From Deefgea chitinilytica (lineage in GTDB: Bacteria > Pseudomonadota > Gammaproteobacteria > Burkholderiales > Chitinibacteraceae), in NCBI RefSeq assembly GCF_016881405.1, contig NZ_WOFE01000001.1, forward strand, positions 1 through 64,000: a DNA stretch of 64,000 nt, given 5' to 3'. A program made the position numbers and the translations under genes. Positions 52,489 to 62,790 of the stretch are shown here, piece by piece. The notes under the pieces are model-generated. The model searched no databases, was not told where the DNA came from, and worked only from the letters and a program-made list of their open reading frames with translations. Positions within the stretch are counted from its first letter, which is position 1. Every line of letters begins with the position of its first letter.

Positions 52489-53370
52489 ATGAAGCAATTG
52501 AATGTAGTACTCGCAGTCGCGGGGCTGGTGTCGAGTTTAGCAGCCCATGCGGTTGATCCGCGCCAATACGGCGTGGTGGCTGACGATACGAGCCGAACTT
52601 CTTTGCGTTATCGCCTGCAAGAAAAGGAATCACCCCGCGGGCCACGCGTGATTGAGGTTGAAGAAAAAGAGAGTTTGAGTATTCGGCACGCACAGTATTT
52701 TTCAATAGCAGATCGCCTTGCCTATGCATCGATACAGTTGCCCTATGTGACGGTCGACGAGTCATATCGAAATTCACGCCGCCCTAGCTCAGAGGCTGAT
52801 GGGATTGGTGACGTGATGCTGGGTTTTGGTATCGGCGTTTATCGGATGTCTGCTTTGAGCCAAGAAGCGCTCAAAACGTATGATCGCAACGGCTTAAGTA
52901 GTGGTTGTGCGCTTGCGGTAAATATTCCGACGGCGTCTTATCAGAAAAAACAATCGACCAATATCACTAATAATCGCTGGATGGTGATGCCTGAGTGTCA
53001 ATTGGGCTGGACGCAAGATCAGTGGGTACTCGAAGGCACGCTGGGCATGAATTGGTTCTCGGATAATACCGACTATCAAACTGGCACGTTCGAGCAGGAA
53101 AATATCTACAAAGCCAAGGCAATGGCTAGCTACAGCGTAACGCCTGCGACTTGGGTGGCGGCAACACTGGAATACCAAAATGGCGGCGAGGTGACTCGCG
53201 GTGGTCGCAAGGATGGTGACCGTCTAAATAATTGGTTGGCTGGTGCTGCGATAAACTTCCGTTTACCGGGGCAAAATAGTCTACGTCTAGTCGGAGAGTG
53301 GCCAATAAGCACCGCCAAGGGGGCGAGTGAAAGCAAGGAAATTTCCGTGGTGTTTTCGCATACTTGGTGA
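52489..53370 (+). CDS. Outer-membrane-type protein (MetA-pathway/transporter-like family)
   Basis: A 293-residue exported protein. The signal peptide MKQLNVVLAVAGLVSSLAAHA ends at about residue 21. The rest shows alternating beta strands typical of a 12-14-stranded barrel, for example GIGDVMLGFGIGVYR, LNNWLAGAAINFRLPG and a C-terminal ISVVFSHTW ending in an aromatic residue, as outer-membrane proteins do. It resembles the 'putative MetA-pathway of phenol degradation' family. The substrate is unknown. The start at 52489 is fixed by the signal peptide. Confidence 0.75.
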   Translation: MKQLNVVLAVAGLVSSLAAHAVDPRQYGVVADDTSRTSLRYRLQEKESPRGPRVIEVEEKESLSIRHAQYFSIADRLAYASIQLPYVTVDESYRNSRRPSSEADGIGDVMLGFGIGVYRMSALSQEALKTYDRNGLSSGCALAVNIPTASYQKKQSTNITNNRWMVMPECQLGWTQDQWVLEGTLGMNWFSDNTDYQTGTFEQENIYKAKAMASYSVTPATWVAATLEYQNGGEVTRGGRKDGDRLNNWLAGAAINFRLPGQNSLRLVGEWPISTAKGASESKEISVVFSHTW

Positions 53371-53420
53371 AATTAAAAACTTCAGTTGAATCACAAATGG
53401 CGCACAGCCGAAAGGCCAAT

Positions 53421-53459
53421 AAAAAACGCAGCATCCAATTACTGGGTGCTGCGTTTTTC
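53421..53459. terminator. Bidirectional terminator
   Basis: AAAAACGCAGCA / TGCTGCGTTTTT stem between the convergent outer-membrane gene and thiC. Confidence 0.92.
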
Positions 53460-53491
53460 ATGGGGTATTGCTATCTAGCTCTTATTTATTA

Positions 53492-55483
<1,992 letters not shown>

Positions 55484-55527
55484 TTAAAAAGGGTTTGGCG
55501 CAGGAGAAGGGCAGGAGAGTGCAGCTG

Positions 55528-55618
55528 CTCGCTTTCCTACGCCGGTATTAACCGGGTCAGGTTCCAAGGGTATCTCTCATCCAATTTCAGCCGTTTTCCG
55601 GTAGTGCATTCGCCCCAA
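55528..55618 (-). promoter_or_regulatory. TPP riboswitch of thiC
   Basis: On the minus strand the aptamer core reads ATGAGAGATACCCTTGGAAC, then CTGACCCGGTTAATACCGGC and GTAGGAAA, which matches the THI-box consensus. Between it and the thiC ribosome binding site lie two strong hairpins: TTGCGC/GCGCAA (about 55459-55478) and CTTACGCATCA/TGATGAGTAAG (about 55437-55460). No T-run follows them, so control at the level of translation is more likely than termination. Confidence 0.9.
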
Positions 55619-55761
55619 AAGACGATTTAACACAAGAAAAATGACTTAAATTAGAACCCCTAGCGATTCATGAATGTGAAACTAAAAGAGTTGTGGGATA
55701 ATTGCAAGATAAATTCGAATAACCAACAGCCGTAGTCGGCTTGTTTTGAGGTAAAACAAAC

Positions 55762-56394
55762 ATGGATTGGGAAAACGCGCGTTATCTTTTAGTCGAACAA
55801 CAAATCCGCCCGTGGAATGTGCTGAATCCTGTAGTACTTGATCGCATCCTAAAAACGCGTCGTGAAGACTTTGTGCCACAGGATAAAAAAGAGCTGGCTT
55901 TTGTCGATGTCGAGCTGCCATTGGCTAATGGTGCAGTGATGTTGGCTCCCAAAGTAGAAGCGCGTTTCTTGCAAGAAATTGATTTGAAAGCAACGGATAA
56001 ACTCTTGGTGGTTGGCGCAGGTGCGGCTTACCTTGTTGCGCTTGCAGCGGGTCTCTGTTCGCAAGTGGTTGCCGTTGAGAGTGATGCAACGCAAGCTGAA
56101 TTGACTAACTCACAATTGAAAGCCGCTGGCATCAAAAATGCCCGCGTTGAAGTGGGTGATGTATTAGCTAAGCACGCGAGCGGCCCATTTGATGCGATTA
56201 TCGCCACTGGCTCATTTGCTACGGTGCCGAATGAATTGAAAGAGCAACTTGCTGCGAACGGCCGATTGATCGTGGTGGTGGGCGAGGAGCCGATGATGCA
56301 CGCAACACTAGTCACAACTGATGCTAGCGAGCGCCAAGTGTTCGATTACAATTTGCCGCGCTTGCAGCGTGAAGCTGCTGTGTTTGAATTTTAA
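55762..56394 (+). CDS. Protein-L-isoaspartate O-methyltransferase-like protein
   Basis: A 210-residue protein of the PCMT fold. The N-terminus VEQQIRPWNVLNPVVLDRIL and RREDFVPQ match the family. The SAM loop is VVGAGAAY, keeping the GxGxxY pattern. The usual active-site stretch GQTIS(Q/A)P is replaced by NGAVMLAP, so catalytic repair of isoaspartate is doubtful. In other betaproteobacteria a PCMT-like gene of this type precedes tolC; here the next genes are for polysaccharide synthesis instead. It is divergent from thiC and ends at a strong terminator. Confidence 0.82.
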   Translation: MDWENARYLLVEQQIRPWNVLNPVVLDRILKTRREDFVPQDKKELAFVDVELPLANGAVMLAPKVEARFLQEIDLKATDKLLVVGAGAAYLVALAAGLCSQVVAVESDATQAELTNSQLKAAGIKNARVEVGDVLAKHASGPFDAIIATGSFATVPNELKEQLAANGRLIVVVGEEPMMHATLVTTDASERQVFDYNLPRLQREAAVFEF

Positions 56395-56421
56395 TTTTTA
56401 TTCGTCACAATAATTAAATTA

Positions 56422-56453
56422 ATGGGGCACGCCTAACGTGCCCCATTCTTATT
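56422..56453 (+). terminator. Terminator of the PCMT-like gene
   Basis: ATGGGGCACG / CGTGCCCCAT stem followed by TCTTATTTT. It separates this gene from the polysaccharide cluster. Confidence 0.9.
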
Positions 56454-56483
56454 TTGCAGAATTGCTTTGGATTGCATCGCTTT

Positions 56484-57278
56484 ATGTCAAAATTTTCAGT
56501 CGGCTTGGTCGTGTATAAGACGGATGTTTCCGAGTTAGTAGGACTGTTTGATTCACTTGCTCAAGAGCAATTTTTATCGCAAATGTTTGTTTTTGATAAT
56601 GGTGGTGATGAGCAATTAAAAAGTGAAGTTCAAAAGCGTGGTTGGTGCTATCTCAGTTGCGGTGAGAATATCGGTTTCGGTGCCGCCCATAATCGTATTC
56701 TGGCTCAATTGAATACCGAACATGGTGAGTTTCACTGGATCGTGAATCCAGACTTGGCGTGGGAGGTATCACCGACCTTGGCGATGATGGACTATTTAAT
56801 AGCGAATCCAGACTGCGGCGCAGTAATGCCGGATGTGCTTAATTTAGATGGCTCAAGGCAATTTTTAGCAAAATCCTTACCCACACCGTTAATTTTGTTG
56901 GGTAGACGTTTTCTTGGCAATTCTAAAAAAATGCAAGCCAAAGTTCACCGCTATGAAATGCGTGATCAATCCTATAGCGCGCCATTCGAGCCGGCTCTGA
57001 TTTCTGGCTGCTGTTTCTTTACGCGTCAAGCAGTGTTGCGTGAAGTTCAAGGTTTTGATGAGCGGTATTTCTTATATCTGGAAGATTATGACTTGTGCCG
57101 TAAGGTTTGGCGGGCTGGTTATCGTCTGGTTGTGCTACCTAGTGTTCAAGTAAATCATGGACATGGACGAGCATCGTATCAATTCGGTAGGGCTTTATGG
57201 TTGCATATTCGTTCAGCCTGTAAGTATTTTAGCAAATGGGGCTGGTTTATAGATGCAGATCGACGCCCAAGAGGGTGA
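56484..57278 (+). CDS. Family 2 glycosyltransferase (rhamnosyltransferase-like)
   Basis: A 264-residue GT2 enzyme. FSVGLVVYKTDVSELVGLFDSL is the nucleotide-binding start, and NIGFGAAHNRIL and WIVNPDLAW give the sugar-nucleotide and metal-contact region. ISGCCFFTRQAVLREVQGFDERYFLYLEDYDLCRK matches the acceptor loop of WbbL-type rhamnosyltransferases (read over residues 175-210). The genes for dTDP-rhamnose lie just downstream, which supports rhamnose transfer. The start MSKFSVGLVV at 56484 is chosen over 56454. It opens the polysaccharide cluster. Confidence 0.88.
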   Translation: MSKFSVGLVVYKTDVSELVGLFDSLAQEQFLSQMFVFDNGGDEQLKSEVQKRGWCYLSCGENIGFGAAHNRILAQLNTEHGEFHWIVNPDLAWEVSPTLAMMDYLIANPDCGAVMPDVLNLDGSRQFLAKSLPTPLILLGRRFLGNSKKMQAKVHRYEMRDQSYSAPFEPALISGCCFFTRQAVLREVQGFDERYFLYLEDYDLCRKVWRAGYRLVVLPSVQVNHGHGRASYQFGRALWLHIRSACKYFSKWGWFIDADRRPRG

Positions 57279-57360
57279 TGTGTTTGTAAGGTTTTGCTTT
57301 TGTTGCTTGTCATTAAATGTAGTAATATCGCAACTTAATTTTGCCTGTAGAAAATTCTGA

Positions 57361-58476
57361 GTGTCCGCTCTCTATCTCACATTATCGTTCGTGCTGTCAT
57401 TTTTGGCCTGTTTGCTGATTGTTCGGTATGAGCACACGCACGCTCATTTAACGGCCGATCATGATTTGACTGGTCCGCAAAAAATCCATATTCATCCTGT
57501 TCCCCGAGTTGGTGGTTTAGCGATTTCCTTGGCTTTTGTTATTGGTATCTTGCCCGGCTATTGGTTTGAGAGTCGCACTGATATTCATGGTGTGCTGCTG
57601 CTGTTTGTAGCGGCCCTGCCATTATTTATTGGCGGTCTGCTGGAAGATATTTTAAAAATTGGTCTAGTCAAAACGCGTTTAGCCGCGATGGTGGTCTCTG
57701 CTATTCTTCTTATTTTCTGTAATGGCTGGGTCGTATCTCGCTTAGATATCCCCTACGAGCATTTGGTGCTGGTGCCTATTGTGATGTACTTGCTGACTAT
57801 TTTTGCATTAGCTGGAGTAGTCAATTCATTTAATTTTATTGATGGATACAATGGATTATCCGCAGCTGTATCTATCATTATGTTGGCGTCGTTGGCTTAT
57901 GTGGCCTTAAAAATTAATGACAGAATTATTTTAATTACCTCAATCACAATGATTGGGGCAATTTTCGGGTTTTTATTATGGAATTGGCCACGTGGGCTGA
58001 TTTTTTTAGGTGATGGTGGGGCTTATTTTATTGGCTTTATGATTGCGTCATTGTCGATTGCGATTGTTTATAGAAATCCGAATGTGTCGCCTTGGTATGC
58101 ATTGGTATTGATGCTGTATCCGATTGTTGAAACCGTGTTCACGATTAATCGTCGCCTACATCGGCAAGATAATCCTAGCTTGCCGGATGCTGCGCATTTG
58201 CACCAACTCATTTATAAGCGAATGATGCGCTGGGCAGTCGGTAGCCGATTACCGCGCGATAAAATGATTCGCAATAGCATGACTTCGCCGTATTTATGGT
58301 TTTTATCATCGTTGGCTGTGATCCCGGCGACATTATTCTGGTCGCAGACGGTGTGGTTGCAACTGACAGCATTGTGTTTTGTGATTGGCTACGTGTGGTT
58401 GTATCGAAGCATTGCGCAATTTCGTTCGCCAAAGTGGCTTATTTATAAATCAAAAAGAAAGAAGAGTAAGAGATGA
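57361..58476 (+). CDS. Polyprenyl-phosphate sugar-1-phosphate transferase (WecA/MraY family)
   Basis: Integral membrane enzyme of 371 residues with about ten hydrophobic segments. It loads a sugar-phosphate onto undecaprenyl phosphate and so starts O-antigen assembly. Family motifs are [22 protein letters not shown], the catalytic [21 protein letters not shown] and the [13 protein letters not shown] histidine loop. The start is a GTG. It overlaps rmlB by four bases (ATGA). The exact sugar cannot be told from sequence. Confidence 0.9.
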   Translation: MSALYLTLSFVLSFLACLLIVRYEHTHAHLTADHDLTGPQKIHIHPVPRVGGLAISLAFVIGILPGYWFESRTDIHGVLLLFVAALPLFIGGLLEDILKIGLVKTRLAAMVVSAILLIFCNGWVVSRLDIPYEHLVLVPIVMYLLTIFALAGVVNSFNFIDGYNGLSAAVSIIMLASLAYVALKINDRIILITSITMIGAIFGFLLWNWPRGLIFLGDGGAYFIGFMIASLSIAIVYRNPNVSPWYALVLMLYPIVETVFTINRRLHRQDNPSLPDAAHLHQLIYKRMMRWAVGSRLPRDKMIRNSMTSPYLWFLSSLAVIPATLFWSQTVWLQLTALCFVIGYVWLYRSIAQFRSPKWLIYKSKRKKSKR

Positions 58477-59534
58477 CAATTTTAGTAACGGGTGGTGCGG
58501 GTTTTATTGGTGGCAATTTTGTTTTAGATTGGTTAGCCAACTCTGATGAGACCGTGATTAATGTTGATAAGTTGACGTATGCCGGTAATCTAGACACGCT
58601 AAAAGGCTTGGATGGCGATACCCGTCATGTTTTTGTTCGCTCCGATATCGGTGATCGTGAAATCATCAGCAAGCTATTGGCTGAACATCAACCGCGTGCT
58701 GTGATTAATTTTGCCGCCGAGTCGCATGTTGATCGCTCAATTACGGGGCCGGGTGAATTTATTCAGACCAATGTAGTGGGCACATTTAATTTACTGGAAT
58801 CGGTACGTGGCTATTGGAACGAACTAGCAACGGAAGCCAAATCGTCGTTTCGTTTTCTGCATGTGTCAACTGATGAGGTCTATGGTACGTTGGAAGTCAA
58901 CGATCCGCCTTTCTCTGAAACCAATACCTACGAGCCCAATAGTCCTTATTCAGCTTCAAAAGCCGCATCGGATCATTTAGTGCGTGCTTGGCACCATACC
59001 TATGGCTTGCCTGTACTGACGACCAATTGTTCAAATAACTATGGCCCGTATCATTTCCCTGAGAAATTAATTCCTCTGGTCATTTTGAATGCACTAGCTG
59101 GTAAAGCTTTGCCGATTTATGGTGATGGACAACAAATCCGTGATTGGTTGTTTGTGAAGGACCACTGTTCGGCCATCCGCCGCGTCTTGGAAGCGGGTCA
59201 AGTGGGTGAAACCTACAATGTCGGTGGTTGGAACGAAAAAGCTAACCTTGATGTCGTCAAAACAATTTGTAGTCTATTGGACGAATTGCAGCCCAAAGCT
59301 GATGGCAAACCGTATGTTGAGCAAATTACTTATGTAACTGATCGCCCTGGCCATGATCGCCGCTACGCGATTGACGCCCGCAAGTTAGAGCGCGAATTGG
59401 GTTGGAAACCGGCCGAGACTTTCGAATCGGGCATTCGCAAGACGGTAGAGTGGTATTTGGCTAATCAAGATTGGGTGAGTAATGTAACTAGCGGAGCATA
59501 CCGTGAGTGGGTATCAACCCAATACGGTGCTTGA
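58473..59534 (+). CDS. rmlB: dTDP-glucose 4,6-dehydratase
   Basis: Second step of dTDP-L-rhamnose synthesis. The 353-residue short-chain dehydrogenase has the [14 protein letters not shown] loop, HVSTDEVYG, and the catalytic Tyr-Lys pair in [21 protein letters not shown] is typical of RmlB. It overlaps the transferase gene by four bases and the rmlD start follows two bases after its stop. Confidence 0.96.
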   Translation: MTILVTGGAGFIGGNFVLDWLANSDETVINVDKLTYAGNLDTLKGLDGDTRHVFVRSDIGDREIISKLLAEHQPRAVINFAAESHVDRSITGPGEFIQTNVVGTFNLLESVRGYWNELATEAKSSFRFLHVSTDEVYGTLEVNDPPFSETNTYEPNSPYSASKAASDHLVRAWHHTYGLPVLTTNCSNNYGPYHFPEKLIPLVILNALAGKALPIYGDGQQIRDWLFVKDHCSAIRRVLEAGQVGETYNVGGWNEKANLDVVKTICSLLDELQPKADGKPYVEQITYVTDRPGHDRRYAIDARKLERELGWKPAETFESGIRKTVEWYLANQDWVSNVTSGAYREWVSTQYGA

Positions 59535-59536
59535 GC

Positions 59537-60451
59537 ATGTCATTGAAGGCAATACCTAAGATACTCGTCACTGGTAAAAATGGCCAAGTTGGGTTTGAGC
59601 TGCAACGCAGCCTCGCCATACTGGGCGAGGTGATTGCCGTAGATCGCAACGATTGCGATTTATCTAATCCTGCAGCGATTTGTGAGTTAGTGCAACGGAT
59701 CCGCCCTGACATCATCGTTAATCCTGCCGCGCATACGGCCGTTGATAAGGCCGAGTCTGAAGTAGAGCTTGCCACATTGCTGAATGTTACTGCGCCGCAA
59801 GTCTTCGCTGAAGAAGCGGCGAAACTCGGTGCCTTGCTCGTTCATTATTCGACTGACTATGTGTTTGATGGCACGAAAGACGGTGAATATTTAGAAAGTG
59901 ATGCGACTAATCCGCAATCGGTCTATGGCAAGACCAAATTAGCGGGGGAGTTGGCTGTTGCCGCAGCCAATCCACGACATTTGATTTTTCGCACGAGCTG
60001 GGTGTTTGGCGCGCATGGCGGTAATTTTCTCAAGACCATGCTGCGTTTAATGCAGCAACGGGACACGCTGAGTGTAGTCGCCGATCAAATTGGAGCGCCT
60101 ACTTCTGCTAGTATGATTGCCGATGCAACGGCACAGATTATTGCGCAGTATTTACGGTCAGCAGATCAAGCTCAGTTTGCATTTGGGACGTATAATTTGG
60201 TTGCCGATGGCGAAACCAGTTGGCATGGGTATGCTTCACTAATCAATGATATTGCTGTTGCTCAGGGCTATACACTTAAAATTAGAGGCTCAGATATTAA
60301 GCCAATTCCTGCCAGTGATTACCCAGTTCCTGCACCTCGCCCTGCGAATTCACGTCTTAATACGCAAAAATTAGAAACGACGTTTGGTCTAGTATTACCG
60401 GAGTGGCAAGCTGGTGTACACAACGTCATGACATTATTGAAACAAGTTTAG
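59537..60451 (+). CDS. rmlD: dTDP-4-dehydrorhamnose reductase
   Basis: Last step of dTDP-L-rhamnose synthesis. The 304-residue protein has the LVTGKNGQVGFEL NAD(P) loop, STDYVFDGTK, and the YGKTKLAGE catalytic motif. The ATG at 59537 directly follows the rmlB stop; an in-frame start at 59507 would extend into rmlB and is rejected. rmlA follows after nine bases. Confidence 0.95.
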   Translation: MSLKAIPKILVTGKNGQVGFELQRSLAILGEVIAVDRNDCDLSNPAAICELVQRIRPDIIVNPAAHTAVDKAESEVELATLLNVTAPQVFAEEAAKLGALLVHYSTDYVFDGTKDGEYLESDATNPQSVYGKTKLAGELAVAAANPRHLIFRTSWVFGAHGGNFLKTMLRLMQQRDTLSVVADQIGAPTSASMIADATAQIIAQYLRSADQAQFAFGTYNLVADGETSWHGYASLINDIAVAQGYTLKIRGSDIKPIPASDYPVPAPRPANSRLNTQKLETTFGLVLPEWQAGVHNVMTLLKQV

Positions 60452-60460
60452 GAGCCGAGC

Positions 60461-61345
60461 ATGGCTAATCGTAAAGGCATAATTTTGGCGGGTGGCTCGG
60501 GTACTCGCCTGTATCCAGCCACTATTGCAGTCTCTAAGCAATTACTCCCGATTTATGATAAACCGATGATTTATTATCCGCTTAGCACTTTATTGCTGGC
60601 GGGTATTCGTGACATCTTGATTATCTCTACACCGCAAGATACGCCACGTTTTGAGCAACTGCTCGGCGATGGTAGCCAATGGGGTATCAAGCTGCAATAC
60701 GCTGTGCAACCTAGCCCTGATGGACTCGCCCAAGCATTTATCATCGGTGAAGACTTTATTGGCCAAGATGATGTTGCACTCGTGCTGGGCGACAATATTT
60801 TCTACGGCCATGAATTTGCTGGCTTATTGCAAGCCGCATCAGCTAAAGAAAGTGGTGCCAGTGTATTTGCATATCATGTGAATGATCCAGAGCGCTACGG
60901 TGTCGTAGATTTTGATGCAAGTGGCAAAGCACTTTCGATTGAAGAAAAACCCGCTAAGCCGAAATCAAACTATGCTGTGACGGGGCTGTATTTCTATGAC
61001 AACAGCGTCATTGAAATTGCCAAAAATATCAAACCATCACCGCGCGGTGAATTAGAAATTACCGATGTAAACGGTGTGTATTTGGCGCAAGGAAAGTTGG
61101 ATGTGCAAACCATGGGCCGTGGCTACGCTTGGCTTGATACTGGCACGCACGAATCAATGCTTGAAGCGAGCCAGTTCATCCAAACCATCGAAGCAAGACA
61201 AGGCTTAAAAGTGTGTTGCCCAGAGGAAATCGCGTATCGGCAGGGCTGGATTGATACTGAGCAGGTAGAAAAACTCGCCCAGTCGTTGAAGAAAAATGCC
61301 TATGGACAGTATCTATTGCGCATGATTAAAGAACAGATTTATTAA
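60461..61345 (+). CDS. rmlA: Glucose-1-phosphate thymidylyltransferase
   Basis: First step of dTDP-L-rhamnose synthesis, joining dTTP and glucose-1-phosphate. The 294-residue protein has the signature [19 protein letters not shown] and [11 protein letters not shown], with [18 protein letters not shown] near the end as in RmlA. AGGAG precedes the ATG. A 75-bp palindrome separates it from rmlC. Confidence 0.97.
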   Translation: MANRKGIILAGGSGTRLYPATIAVSKQLLPIYDKPMIYYPLSTLLLAGIRDILIISTPQDTPRFEQLLGDGSQWGIKLQYAVQPSPDGLAQAFIIGEDFIGQDDVALVLGDNIFYGHEFAGLLQAASAKESGASVFAYHVNDPERYGVVDFDASGKALSIEEKPAKPKSNYAVTGLYFYDNSVIEIAKNIKPSPRGELEITDVNGVYLAQGKLDVQTMGRGYAWLDTGTHESMLEASQFIQTIEARQGLKVCCPEEIAYRQGWIDTEQVEKLAQSLKKNAYGQYLLRMIKEQIY

Positions 61346-61346
61346 T

Positions 61347-61421
61347 AGGAGTTATGAGTAAGGGGGTGAATAGGTAATTAAGGACTTAGTCTTAATCCCT
61401 ATCCCCCACTCCCTACTCCCC
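61347..61421. repeat. Imperfect palindrome between rmlA and rmlC
   Basis: A 75-bp sequence with purine-rich left arm (GAGTAAGGGGG) and pyrimidine-rich right arm (CCCCCACTCCCTACTC). The inner pairs are ATAGG/CCTAT, ATTAAG/CTTAAT and ACT/AGT around one T. It could form a cruciform or a long RNA hairpin inside the operon. No T-run follows. Confidence 0.75.
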
Positions 61422-61426
61422 GAATT

Positions 61427-61972
61427 ATGAATATCATTGATACCGACATTCCAGATGTAAAGATCATTGAACCTGCAGTGTTTGGTGATGAGCGTGGATT
61501 TTTTTATGAAAGCTTTAATCACGCCAAATTTGAAGCTGCGATTGGCCGTGAAGTTCAGTTTGTACAAGACAATCATTCGAAGTCCGTGAAGGGGGTTTTG
61601 CGTGGATTGCACTACCAAATTCAGCACCCACAAGGAAAATTGGTTCGCTGTACACGGGGCGAAGTGTTTGATGTCGCCGTCGATCTGCGTAAGTCATCAC
61701 TGAACTTTGGTAAATGGGTTGGTGTAACGCTGAGTGAAGAAAACAAACGACAGCTGTGGATCCCAGAAGGCTTTGCCCATGGCTTTGTGGTGGTCAGTGA
61801 GGTTGCGGAGTTTCTGTACAAAACGACGGATTATTGGTTTCCGGAGTTTGAGCGGAGTTTACTTTGGAGGGATACTGATTTGAAGATTGATTGGTCACTG
61901 GATTGTGAACCGGTATTGTCGATAAAAGATATGACTGCCAGTCAATTTTTTAACGCTGAGGTGTTTGCCTGA
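61427..61972 (+). CDS. rmlC: dTDP-4-dehydrorhamnose 3,5-epimerase
   Basis: Third step of dTDP-L-rhamnose synthesis. The 181-residue cupin has DERGFFYESFNHAKFE, the catalytic histidine segment VLRGLHYQ, and GFAHGFVVVSEVAEFLYK. It completes the four-gene rhamnose pathway (order B, D, A, C). The stop shares its last base with the wzm start codon. Confidence 0.96.
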   Translation: MNIIDTDIPDVKIIEPAVFGDERGFFYESFNHAKFEAAIGREVQFVQDNHSKSVKGVLRGLHYQIQHPQGKLVRCTRGEVFDVAVDLRKSSLNFGKWVGVTLSEENKRQLWIPEGFAHGFVVVSEVAEFLYKTTDYWFPEFERSLLWRDTDLKIDWSLDCEPVLSIKDMTASQFFNAEVFA

Positions 61973-62790
61973 TGCAGTCTTTTACATGTGCCCCAGTTGA
62001 AATTTTTAATAGTTTTTGGCGCAATCGAAGCTTGATCAAGGCTTTAGTTCAGCGAGAAGTCATTGGTCGCTACCGAGGCTCGGCCTTGGGTATTTTATGG
62101 TCATTTTTTAATCCCATTTTTATGTTGGTCGTGTACACCTTTGTATTTAGCGTAGTTTTTAAAGCGCGCTGGAGTGGTGGAAGCGAGTCACGCACCGAAT
62201 TTGCTTTAGTACTGTTTGCCGGTTTAATTGTATTTAATCTGTTTGCTGAGTGTGTGAGCCGAGCACCCGGATTGATATTGGGAAATATCAATTATGTGAA
62301 GAAAGTTGTGTTTCCTCTTGAAATATTGCCTTGGGTATCTATTGGCTCTGCGCTATTTCATCTATCGATTAGTGTTTTTGTGTGGTTAATATTTTATATG
62401 ATTGAAGTTGGACTGCCACATCCGACGATTTTTCTCTTACCCATTGTGTTGTTGCCCATTCTAATTTTGATTATGGGGCTGAGTTGGATGTTGGCATCGT
62501 TGGGAGTTTATTTAAGGGATGTGGGACAGATTGTGGGTATTTTAATTACGGTACTAATGTTTTTGTCTCCGATTTTTTTTCCGATCGATGCCCTGCCGTT
62601 GAATTACCAAAAATTCATGCTGATGAACCCGCTCTCGCCTGCAATCGAGCAGATTCGTGACATTCTGTATTGGGGCAAAATGTTCGATTTAAAAATGTAT
62701 GTTGTTTATTTGCTTAGTAGTTCAATGATTGCTTGGTTGGGATTTGCGTGGTTTCAAAAATCAAGAAAAGGATTTGCGGATGTCCTCTGA
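61972..62790 (+). CDS. wzm: Polysaccharide ABC exporter permease (Wzm)
   Basis: Inner-membrane channel subunit of 272 residues with about six hydrophobic helices. The N-terminal interface QREVIGRYRGSALGILWSF matches Wzm/KpsM-type exporters of O-antigen or capsule. It exports the lipid-linked polymer together with the ATPase encoded next, whose start overlaps its last 11 bases. The symbol rests on pairing with wzt and rhamnose genes. Confidence 0.9.
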   Translation: MQSFTCAPVEIFNSFWRNRSLIKALVQREVIGRYRGSALGILWSFFNPIFMLVVYTFVFSVVFKARWSGGSESRTEFALVLFAGLIVFNLFAECVSRAPGLILGNINYVKKVVFPLEILPWVSIGSALFHLSISVFVWLIFYMIEVGLPHPTIFLLPIVLLPILILIMGLSWMLASLGVYLRDVGQIVGILITVLMFLSPIFFPIDALPLNYQKFMLMNPLSPAIEQIRDILYWGKMFDLKMYVVYLLSSSMIAWLGFAWFQKSRKGFADVL

